DNA of 64,000 nucleotides from assembly GCF_037975245.1 (NCBI RefSeq), contig NC_092578.1:16188821-16252820 (forward strand), in the 5' to 3' direction. The DNA comes from Apostichopus japonicus (Eukaryota; Echinodermata; Holothuroidea; Aspidochirotida; Stichopodidae). Shown piece after piece: positions 23,029 to 35,000 of the stretch. Made by a program: the position numbers and the translations under genes. The notes under the pieces are model-generated. The model was given only the letters and a program-made list of their open reading frames with translations, had not been told where the DNA came from and made no database searches. Every line of letters begins with the position of its first letter. The stretch's first letter is position 1.

Positions 23029-26000
23029 CTGTGCCATTTTGCTTCTTTTCACCTCGTGGACTCTGAAAAGCAGAAAACAGAAAACGTTGTCCTAAAATCG
23101 GTGGCGTTCACTGGAAACGAGGATGAGGGCGAGCAGGAGAGAGGCTAGTACATCGGATCGGTTTTATATCAACAAAAAAAGTATTAGTGCACAGAGGACA
23201 ATACAGTGACTGGCAAAAGAAGGAGGGGGGAAGGAACCACAAGGGAAGTGGAGTAGAGAGGGAAGAAGGAGAGGAATAGAGGGGAAGATATGAGGGATAG
23301 ACAGGAAGAGGTGAGGGAAAGAGGAGAGGGAAAGAGGAGAGGATGAGGTGAGGGGAAGAGGAGAAAGGAAGAGACGGAATGAGGCGAGGGGAAGCGGAGA
23401 GGGAAAGATAAGAGGGGAAGAGAAGGGAAGTGAGGGGAAGTTAGGGGAAGAGAAGGGGAAGAGGAGAGGGGAAGACGTGAGGGAAATAGGAGAGGGGAAG
23501 AACATAGGGGCAGAGAGGGCATGAGGAGAGGGGAAGAGAGGGGAAGAGAGGGGATGAGGAGAGGGGAAGAGAGGTGATGAGGCAAGGGGAAGAGGGGATT
23601 GGAAGAGGAGAGGGGAAGAGAGGGGATGAGGAGATGGAAGAGGAGAGGGGAAGAGGAGAAGAGGAGAGGGGAAGAGAGGGGATGATGCAAGGGGAAGAGG
23701 TGAGGGAAAGAGGAGAAGAGAAGAGGGAATGAGACAAGGGGAAGAGGAGAGAAGTCAAGAGGAGAGGGGAAGAGGATAGTGGATGTGGGAGTAGAAGAAG
23801 AGGGGAGAAGAAGAGGGGAAAGGACCTCAATATTTACTAATTATGATTTTCTTTTGTGTCTAAACAAATCAGGAACAGCAAACTAATGGTTCAAACTACC
23901 ACATAAAAGTAACAGAAGTCCAATTTGATAACTATAATAATGATGTTATCATCTAAGCCTCTCCCCATCAAACATCTTACCTTGTTTCTGGCTTGCTGCT
24001 GACCTTGACCTCCTTCAGAATGACTTACCATTGTCTTAGCTTTATTCATTTCTCCGTGGCTTGCATGCGGGAGCATCATTTGATAAACATGATGTTGCTG
24101 CTGTTAAAACAATGTTAGAAAGTTGCATTAATTTCATTTATTTTATCATTTATTTTTTTATTTGCTTACAAAGAGATGAAAATTATCAGCCATTTTAGAG
24201 ATTCCACCTAAGATGTGGGCAAAGTAAATGCACTGGTGAGAATAATGAAAATCTTGCCTTTATTCCTTAGAGACAGGAGGTTGAAATAAATCTCATCTTA
24301 ATTAAAGAAATTACATGAACAAATTAATTTGAAAGAGAGAACTTTTATATTATTTGTGATATGAAGTTGGATTTCAAATGATGAATATACCAACCAAAAA
24401 ACCAGTCAGCTTTATGATTCCTTGCCATACAATTTGCTCAAAATTCCACATAACTATCTGACTATTGTAGCGCAAGTGAGTAGAGCTAGCAAATCAGCTC
24501 TGACACCAACCATCACTTTTATGTCAGTTATTAACTCTACCACCATCAGCAACTTGGAAAAATTTGAAATCTTTCAATTTCATTATTGTCCTTTTGACAC
24601 AGTGCCTAAACTTTGCAGTACTTATCAACGAATGGGAAAGAAGTGGGGAGCAGAGAGGGGGGGGAGGGGAGGAGCTACTTACTGGGGTCATATTCGGTGG
24701 CATTATGGTTGCCCCTGGTAATTGGTGGGAGGTGAGCACCGTTAGTGGAATCACTGTTTGGTTTTGCATAGATTGGGCCACGGAGACTTGTCTCGTCAGA
24801 TCTGCTCGTGCCTCACTCTCACTGAGGGAAATAAAACATCAATTAAACATCAAAAGGAGATGTTAATTATTAATTAATCAAACAAGGTTCATCAAACTAA
24901 GATATTCTATTTCACTAAGTTTACTATGTTGTATATTATTTATACTAAATTTAGTTTACTATACTGGTTTATAATATCATACCCATTTCATTAAATTTAG
25001 CTTCATGACTTTTATAGAACACATGAAGATTGTTGGGAGTTTCTCTTTCAATATAATTAATTTTTAAATTTACAATGTGTGCAGTACAAAAGTTTAACTA
25101 TCTTTTGCTCATAATGTTATTATTGTGAGGAATTCTCAAGTTCCAACAACCAGAACCATCCAAATTTCCCTTCTTGATATATCATGTTGCAATGTTTTCA
25201 CATTCTAACTAACGCTGACCTTGAATACCTCCACTATGAACAAACAGCTTTGACTACTCAATATGTGGCCATCCACATATGTTGACAAGTCATTCATACT
25301 TTGACCTCTGGTGACCTTCAACCACCTTTGACCTCCATTCAATACACTTAACTGTGGCAACTCAATATGGGGCCATTCACACATAAAACTCAAGATTCAT
25401 CCAAGTTTCCCTCCTTGAGATACAATGTTGTCAAGAGTTTCATATTTTGACCTCTGGTGACCTTGAATCACTTTTGACCTCCACTCAATACAATTATGAA
25501 CTCCATCTACTCAATATGGGGCCATTCACACATAAAATTTAAAGACCAACTATGGAGACTTTTTGATGAACATAAAATCCCACCATTTTGCATGTATGTA
25601 ATCCTTAACTCACTCCAATTACATTGCTGTAATTAACTTTACCAATTTCGGACGTTAAATACGTGAAAAATGGGAAGAAAAGTCGGCTTTTTAGGAAACC
25701 TATTTCAGACATTCCTGAAACATTCCTAAGACTACCCAAAATGTCCATTTTCGTGGTCGTTTTTTGATGGGTTATAGTAGGTTTTCGAAGATTATTTTTT
25801 ACACATGTTAATTATGGGTATGTAAACTCCCAAATTAATGGAAAATCCCCCCAAAAAATTTTGTCTCCATAGTTGGTCTTTAAAGATCCATCCATGTTTC
25901 CCTCCTTGAGCTACTACAGTAACAAGGTTTTCATTTTTTGACCTCTGGTGACCTTGGGTCACCTCTAACCGCCACTAAATACAATATATTTTGTCCAGAC

Positions 26001-29000
26001 AAAAATGAGGCAATCCACACCAAAAAACTTCAGATCCATCCAAGATAATCTCCTTGAGATACCATGTTAAACAAGTTTTTCATATTTTGGCCACTGCTGA
26101 CCTCAAAATCAAAACTGAAGATATTATTTTTTGCCTACCTTTTTGGTACTGCTGATGCTGCTCCCCCCTTGTCTCCTCCTCCTGCGCGAGGGGTGGTTGA
26201 ACGTCCGTGGGAGGGGGTTTTCCTACCCTGTGAGGACCCCTGCACAGCTCGACCACCCCCCACGTGACCACTGCCATGAGAATGCAAGGATGACTGACCT
26301 GTTGCACTGTTCTGACCTGTGAACCAAAGTTTGGAAACATCGGAGATTATCAAAACTATTACAAGCCATACTCAACTTTCCACCAGTATTTCCTCCTTTC
26401 CAAATAAAGGTCAATAATTTGACCATAACCAAATAAAATCACCATATTAAAAATAAGGATAACGCAAATCATTACGTTCAATCAAAATTAAAAGCCAAGG
26501 TTTTATCTGCTATGAAATCATTATTGTTCAGGTGTTTGTTACAACCAGACTTGCTGTGATTCCATAGGGGAACACCTATTCTAGCATAGTTGCTTGTACT
26601 CGCCTTGCACTCGTACTCATAGTGGGGGGGTAATTTGGAAATTTAGTCTAGATACTATCGCAAGACTAACTACTTGCACTTGCAGTTAGAGCCTTGCAAT
26701 AATTGTACTCACACTTAATGGATATGCCACATGTACTCTTTGTACTGGCAATAATTACCGGGTCTTTCTTTTCAAAAAGTCACAGAATCTCTTGGATGTA
26801 TTGTTAGATGTTTGTTATCGACATTGTTGCAATAGGGAAATTTCCTATCTGGCATTTGTGATCACAGATTTTTACCATGACCAAGCTTTATCTTCTCTAT
26901 TAAGCCTGTGAGATAGAACGATCAATCGACCGTAAAACATTTAAACTTCATGCTTGACTTTTCTATGTTATACAAGAGGGATGTCAAATAACGATAATGT
27001 TGTTAGGTTGCAATTTGTTTGACTGGATGACCACAGATTTCAAAACAATACTGTCTGTAAGACGTACCTGTTCCTTGTTTGTTCTGGCTGAATAACCGAT
27101 GATGTTGTTCAGACGTCATATGCGATGCCTTCACACCGTGCAAGTCACCACCCGTATGGGCGGCTCCTACGTACTGCCGATAGCTACCACCTCCCGAGGA
27201 CCTATCCGTCCCCTTCACTCCGCCAGGATGGGGCCCATGGCCAGATGGTTGCATCACTGAGTTGGCAAAGGATGGTGACGTATTCTTGCCCTGTTGAGGT
27301 CCCGTGGCATTCTGGTGAGTCGTCACAGCTCCGGAGGAATGATTTTGATTGGTCGAGGAGGCAAAGTGGGCGTGGTATAAATTTGATGATGATGAGGTAG
27401 ATGGACTTGCAGCATGGTTTCTGGCAAGGTTGTGGGGGGATGGGGTATGTCCCTGTGGGTGGTGATTCGAGGGGGGAGAGGCGTAGTTGGAATTGAAAGA
27501 CTGGTTGAGGGACTGGTGCGAATGAACAGAGTGTCCTGACTGGTTTAAGCTGCTGTGACTGCTGCTCAAATCCTTCAAAAGATAAACAATAAATCATCAA
27601 AATAATTGATATAAGCTCAATTTTTTCTGAAAGCACCCTGAACTATTTCCATTGAAACAAAATTGTTTTTCCCTGGATGAGATTTCATAGAGGCACACAG
27701 ATAACATTTTTTTTTTAAATGTTTTTCATTCAATATTTGTTCCAATTTCCTACTTAAAAATTGGGAGCCATATAAATATAAAAACATTTAAATCATTGGT
27801 ATATAGTTTACTTTACATCATCACCTCAGGTAAAATGAAGAATACAGAAACAAAAAACATTTCACTGCCAGTGTGCAACTATGACATCACACCTGTTTGC
27901 TGCAGGCTCACCTATGGTTTAAACTCAGACAATACCAATGTTCAATATCTCAATAATGTTATGCAAGCGATTGCTTGTAAATTTCAACCAGAGGCTTAGA
28001 ATATGTTTCACTTTCATCAATGAAAGAAACACATTTTTCCTCTGGACTTTCATTTTAAAGCAACTGGTTGAATATTATTCCTAAAGGAAACATACCCTCA
28101 TTCATCCGTCCCACCAGATTTGCTTTACTTGCTGAGATTAGGTTCCTTGGAAAAGCTGCGTAGTATTTTATTCATATCCATAAAGGTTCGTTAATTTGTT
28201 AATTACCATTCATTGAAGCCTTTTTATTAATAAAAAAAGCAATTTGCTGCAAAAATCTGATTTCTCATGATTTTGCATGTTAATCTCATACTTACATTAC
28301 TCTGCGAATGTAACACATTATTGTATCTTGGACTCCGACTCCTCGCGTTGGCATCGCCACCCGCAGCCATGCCGAGCTGAGCGTTATGCATTGCATTATG
28401 GGTCAGGGGATGCGCCAGACGGGTGTTGACGGTAACCAGGTGGTCCCTCCTCTGTAGGAGGGCACTGATGTGCTGCTCCAACCGAAGATTCTCCTCTCGG
28501 ATTTGATGGAGGCAGGAAAGGAGAGAAGCGACTGCAAAAAAAACAAAAAATTAATGAAAATGTAAAGCAGTTTAGTCTCATCAGGGAAGCTTCGATGGTA
28601 TTAAGAACATAAATAAAAAATCTGTAGAAGTATCAATAGGTCAGGTATAGATCCATGCTGATACCGATCATATAAATGAAGCCCAAAAAAATTTAAATAT
28701 ACCGTATTTGTATATATATGTATTCAAGTATATCAAAGATACTTTGGATACGACTTTACTTACTGTACTTACAAATATAAATATGTCGTATATGTATTCA
28801 AGTATATCAAAGATACTTGGTCTACTAGTTGACTTGCCGACACCTTTCACCATCCTCCGAACCGTCTCTCATGTTGCTCGCAAACGTCACTCCTAGTGTA
28901 ACAGTTTGGAGTATTCTGGCAACCTTTGTAATGCCAATGTAACATATTCAAAGTTGAAACAATCCAAAATTAGGACATAACTCAAAAATGTAAATTTTTA

Positions 29001-32000
29001 ACTAAAGATTGATTAAACTGTGAAACAATCTCTTAATCACTGCTTTAGAATTCTCTATCGTCTAGAAGTACAAGAGCCATTTTTCGATGCTACAGTTGAA
29101 AGATATGCAGTGATGAAAAGCTAAATGGATATGGTGATCATATCATTTGAGGTAACTTGGATAATGCATTAAGGAGATTAATAATGCTGAACCCTTAACA
29201 TATACCTAATACAGGTGGAAGCAACATGCCCCCATGTCAAGGCTCCCCTGATCATTAATTGTAATGAAGGGAATAATTCATTCTTCACATTTTCTGAGGT
29301 TTCATGAATGGTTTTCATTGTGAAAAAGTACTGAAAATTGTTAAATGGTGGGAAAACAAAAATCTTTGCAACTGTGTAGTAATCTTTTACCACTTTTGAA
29401 TAGCATTTTACCCATGGGGATATAAATACAAGATGAATTATTCGTAGAGATAACAGATTTGTGTTTGCTATTAAATATCAACTTACTGTCGAGGTGGGAG
29501 GAAGAGGATGCCTGGTTCATTAAGAAATCAGCACTTTGGTCCCATTGCTTCTCAAGGAGAGCCTCCATCGTGGTAGGGTTACTGCCAAAGAAAAAGGGGG
29601 TCGAATACCTGCTTGAACAACTATTAGCATCTCAGGCCTTGACTTCATTTCTTAATTCTATTTTCTACATTTTCATATATACTGGCAACTGACTTCCATC
29701 CTTTCTTTGCCATTTTTAACTTTTTATTTAATTTTTATTATCATTATTGCTATTTTTATTTTTAAGATATATTGCCAAACTGCGGATCTGTGGTTTCACT
29801 GAAAATACATGTGAGACTCAAGTCTGCAGCAATTGGCAGTCGCAATACCCAACTGACATGGTACGATATTTATGGCCGCTGTGGGAACCACACACATGAG
29901 AAAAACACAAGAGTATTAACACAAGAGGGAAAGTTACTTAACAAGTTATTTAAGTAACAAGACAATACCACAGCTTAATCAGTCTCATGATAATGAAGAG
30001 ACATGTATATGAGACATCTCACCAGTTAGTATGTCAGTAACTTACTTAAACAGTCAACTTACTCATTTTTTTTGTCTGAGAATGGACGACACTGGCTGGG
30101 TCTTGGAGGTCCGGAGAGACGTCCACTCTGACCAGCGGTGTTGAAGACATCTTGTATGGCACTCTCCTCTACAGGAGGTGATGAGGCAGAGGTAACATAA
30201 TTTGACAATTTTAAAATTTGCACAAATTCAAAATTGGTTCCAAACATGTAATATACATGTATATTATTAAACAATGAGAGGTAAATGTGGCTAAATAGTA
30301 TTTACTGGCTAAATGCCAGTCGATTTATAGAAAGAGGAAAAACCAAAAGGGCACTGGCAGTTTCTACCAGTTAACATAAATTCACGACACAAATCACCAG
30401 TCAAAGAATTGGCATGATTTCCATACCTAACTTAAGCCCTGTGTTATTGCTTTATCATCAGCAAATATTATCGAGCTCTTCCCATAAGCCTGTACAGTAA
30501 ACTGATGTGTGCTGTAATTCAGGAAACTGCCAGCGACAAACTTGATTTAAGCTAAGCAGGTTAAAAAGTAGAATTCAATAATTCTTGTTCATGACCAGAT
30601 GGATCCCACATTGCTATTTAGGACCAATTTATAGAAAAGTTCTAAAAACAAAAATTTCAGCAAGCCAAACAGTGATGACCACTCAACATTCATAATTAAA
30701 TGAAATAATAAAACTCTCTCTTTCCCGATAGGTTTATCGGTCAGCTGTAGACTACTCACCGGGGCTCATCCCATACATCTGAGCTGACACGCCGTAGTGA
30801 CCGACGGCGCAGCTCATGGCTCCGTACCCTCGCCCTTGACCGCTAGATCGCCTCCTCTTCTTCTTGGACGGTGCGTCGTCCGGATCCCGCGTCTTTCTCC
30901 TCCCTCTCGACGCCTTTCCCTGCTTTTTGTGCTTCCGTCTCTCGTGCTTATCGATTTTCAACTCCGGCATGGGTACGTCCGGCGATTCCGGATGCATGAT
31001 TATCTCCGTTGCATCCGTCTTGCTTCCGGTGTCCGCGTCCGCGTTTACAGAGGCCACGTCCGGGTCCTTGTTGCCGAGGCTGCCGACCGGCGTGGTGACC
31101 CTCTCGTTGTCAGTGACGTTCTCCACGTCGATCGATACGGACGAGTTGTGCGAGGCCGTTGGAAGATCTTTCACCGTTAGATTAGCTGTGAGTACCACCG
31201 GCATGTTGGATGCCGGGGTAGGAGTCCTTGATGAAGGGGTGGGAGTCCTTGAGGAAGGGGTAGGGGTGGAAGTCCTTGACGTTTCCCTAGAAGACATTCT
31301 CTTTGGTCTCTCGACAGTCTGTTGTTCGGGCGTGGCCCTACTGTCTACCTCCAAGGACGGCGAGGGGGCGTGCTTCGGTGCGACCATCTCGCCGACCTCC
31401 GCATCTCCGATAGACTTAGGACTATCGACAGACTTTGGACTGTCTGCCGCACTGTCCGAGGTCCCCTTGGGAACCCCTTTGGTGCCCCTCTTCTCCTTCC
31501 CTGACGTTTTCCGTAACTTTGAGAGAAGAGATCCCTCCCCACCAGAGTTATTACCACCACCGACTGCTGCTGTGATGATAGTCTCCTTAAAGTTGGCATT
31601 TGTAAATTTACTTGAATGAGATGAAGATGAGTTTGATGCCATATCTTTACCACTCCCTTCTTTATCCTCCTCTTTCTCCTCCTCCTCCTCCTCCTCGTCC
31701 TCCATCTCCTCCTCCTCCATCTCCTCCTCCTCCGGGATGACTTTCTCCTCATCCTCGGGAGAAGCCTCGTCCCGGGGAGGTTCCACCGTGGGGGTTACCA
31801 CCGGTGGTGTTAAGGCTTGCATGTTTGGTCGCTTTTCGGCTTTAGTTCTCACTTTATCAGTTTTTGATATTTTCTCCACACTTGTATCCTTTTCCGGCGT
31901 GCTGTAGTTACTACCGAGGGGACGGAATGGAGGAATCGTCTTGATATCCCGATCTTTCCTCTGGGAGCGAAAGAAATAAGAGGATTCCTACACAAAGTTT

Positions 32001-35000
32001 ATCATATTGCTTTAACCCATTGGGTGTTAAAAATCAACGAAAGATATCTCCACTACTATAGCCGAGTCAATTTCTGCATAAAGTGCCATTTTTGCTATTG
32101 GAAACTAGTTTGCAACAATTTACCAAAGAGTACTGGGCAGTAAACCACATGTTATGCATGCAATGATGAAACTAAGACACCCTCCTAATGTTCTTTTTGA
32201 CAGTGATAATGAGGATTTCAAATTTTTCACTTGCTTTTGAAGGTTTACTGCTTCTAATATTTTGTTACAGTAGCATTAATTACATGCAAGCCCAAAGAAC
32301 CACACACTTGGGAAGATATGTTTTATAGATTTTATTTTATAGATTTTATATACATATACAGTTCTCTAATGTAACGCTTCAAAGCATGTGTGGGAAAGGT
32401 ACCACTATCCCAATTGTATTAGATAAAGGTTTCAAATTGCTCACACCATTACTAAAAGGGCTTTGAGGGGTAACATAAAAGTATCACAGAAAGGTTTTAG
32501 CACACTACAAAATTGTGCTTAAAAAGTTTTCTGAATTTGACCTATACTTGACCTCAAGTGATAAAGATTGTAAAACAAGGAGAGTTCTTGTGCTTCACAA
32601 AGGTGGATCTACATAACAAACTCAAAAGTTCATCTAAGCTTTACCTTTGCAGCTATTATAATTTCAAGCATTCAGACTGTGACCTCTCATGACCTTTGAC
32701 CTCCACAAAAAACAACAGGGTTCTGGTACTAACTAAGGTGGATCCACAAGAAACATTTGAAGTTTCAACAAAATATTTTGATTTCCCATTTTGACAAGCC
32801 AAGTCATCACACATACATTTACATACACTCATACAAGTGTGGTCAAGCAAGGCAGAGATAGTCTGAAATGTGTCTGAATACAAATTGATTCCACTTTTCA
32901 AAGAGGAACTAATTTTGTTATCAAATAACAACAGAGAGCATTGATCAAAGTTACCAGTTTTTGGTAGTGGTGAGTACAGTATCCTGTATATTTCACATTA
33001 TCTGTGTAGTGTCCAGATTCTTCACACAGTAAACCTTCCGACTGAGCACTAAAATGAAAATTGACAGAAATTTTAAAATAAAACTTTTGATTCACAATGC
33101 TGCACATCATAAAATGTAATTAAACCTCCCAAACATGAATTCTTATTCACTGTAAAAAGTATCACAACTACAATACTAAAATGAAAGCAAAATAAAATGA
33201 AAGAAAACGAGCGACAACTTTACCAGTCTAGCGCTGTAAGTGAACACAACATAATTAAAAAATGAACATACCCTGTAGACAACTGGTTTTGCACTTTACA
33301 CAAATTCTTGGCAAGAATCCAAGAATCTTTTTGCACAATTGCAATTGTTAACATGGCCTATTCAGACTAAGAAACAATGCACCGCAGTCAAACACAATGT
33401 AACAACGTAACCACGTAACAACGTTTGATAAAAACTATGTATATAACTACAGTAGTAACCTATCGCACTAACTTGCACAGTGCTTCTGAGGGCTCCAGTG
33501 AGAATAAAAATTACAACACATGGAAAGCACAGGTTACAAAATCACTCCAAAACTTGTGCTTCTTTTAAGAAACTGCAAGCAATATCATGGATGCAATCGG
33601 ATTCCTATAAACCATCTGTGACTGACGAAAAGATTGTATTTTTCGGAAAATCGGCCAGAATCGATACTGGTGATATCGACGCAACACTAGTAAAAAACTT
33701 CAAAATTATTCCCCTGGGTGGGGGTGGGGGGAGGAGGCACTTACCATGTGACATGAAAGGATTGCTTGCAGCCATTCCTGTTACAAGTCATACATGCACC
33801 TGTAGTAGCTTTACTCTCCCGACCTTTGGTTTCGCAGAGGAAGCACACCTGCGGACAAGACAAGCGCCAGCCTGTTACGCTCGTACGTATATGTAGAACA
33901 ACAAACATATTATGATGGCAAGATTACATGACCTTTTGGCTAAAAGCCCCTTTGGATGCAGTTGACACAAGTAATATTTGGCAGTGAAAGCTCAAAGTGA
34001 CGACCAGCTCACACAGGAGTAAATTAGTGGCTGCACTGTTCAAAGCATTTTAGACATTCATGAATACCTTTAATCTAATTGCTGACAACAGTTCAGTTCA
34101 GTATAGGTTCTCTTTACAAACAACAACAACAAAACTGTGAAATATCTTAAACTATGTGTAGCATCTGTGCTGAGGCAAATTCTTTTTAAGCCTATTGCAG
34201 ATAAATCATTCACAATGCCCTTGTTAACTTATTTAAAATAGTTTTATTCAAAACTGGACTTAATGATCTATGTCGGAAAAAGAAACAAATTTCCAAGGCG
34301 AATGTGCCATGGCATGAAGCTCATGCCATCTGCAAAGTCTGGACTTATTTTTTAATGGTCGTCCAATGGTCCGATACGAACAAATTCCTATTTTGTCCAT
34401 CCAAAGTCAGCTTTGATGGATGTATGTTGTTTACATCACATTCCAATTTTACTGCAACCAAATACGTAAAATGATAAATTGGTTACGCTCTGCCCATTTG
34501 GAGACACTGAAATTAAACAAGATAGTCGTAGGCCTAGGCCTAAAAACCAATGGTTATTGTTACCAGTCGAAAACCTGGTATGCTATTCTCCAAACCGACA
34601 AATATCTCCTACAGTGAACATGGTTGGTCAATTTTTTTTTTTTTGGCTAACATTCTTCGTTACTTTGTCCGAGGGACAACCAAAAAAACATCCCTCTCAA
34701 ATTTGCCCTGAAATTTAAAAATATCTGGCTGGGATTTCCTTGATGATTAATATCAGAACGTATGTTAAGTACTGGCTGGAGCTGTTGGAAGGATGGTTGG
34801 GGGTGGGTGATTGGTTGGGGAGGGTGATTGGTTGGGGAGGGTGATTGGTTGGGGAGGGTGATTGGTTGGGGAGGGTGATTGGTTGGGGAGGGAGGGAGGG
34901 TGATCGACTCACTTTGTTATATCTGTCATGAGGAACTATCGACAGTTGGATTGGTTCCATGGATGTAACATTTCCAAAACGAACTTCTGGGATATAGAGG

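Noticed and set aside
23164-23830. Three overlapping long minus-strand reading frames rich in Ser, Pro, Leu and Phe
   Set aside because: They are produced by the polypurine minisatellite, which contains almost no stop codons on that strand in any frame; there is no start context, codon bias or similarity.
30797-31619. Plus-strand open frames of 127 and 251 codons
   Set aside because: They are antisense shadows of the large AF10 exon 7 (30760-31960), whose GC-rich coding sequence lacks stops on the opposite strand.
33480-33896. A 138-codon plus-strand frame
   Set aside because: It overlaps the AF10 exon at 33745-33848 in antisense and shows no family similarity of its own.
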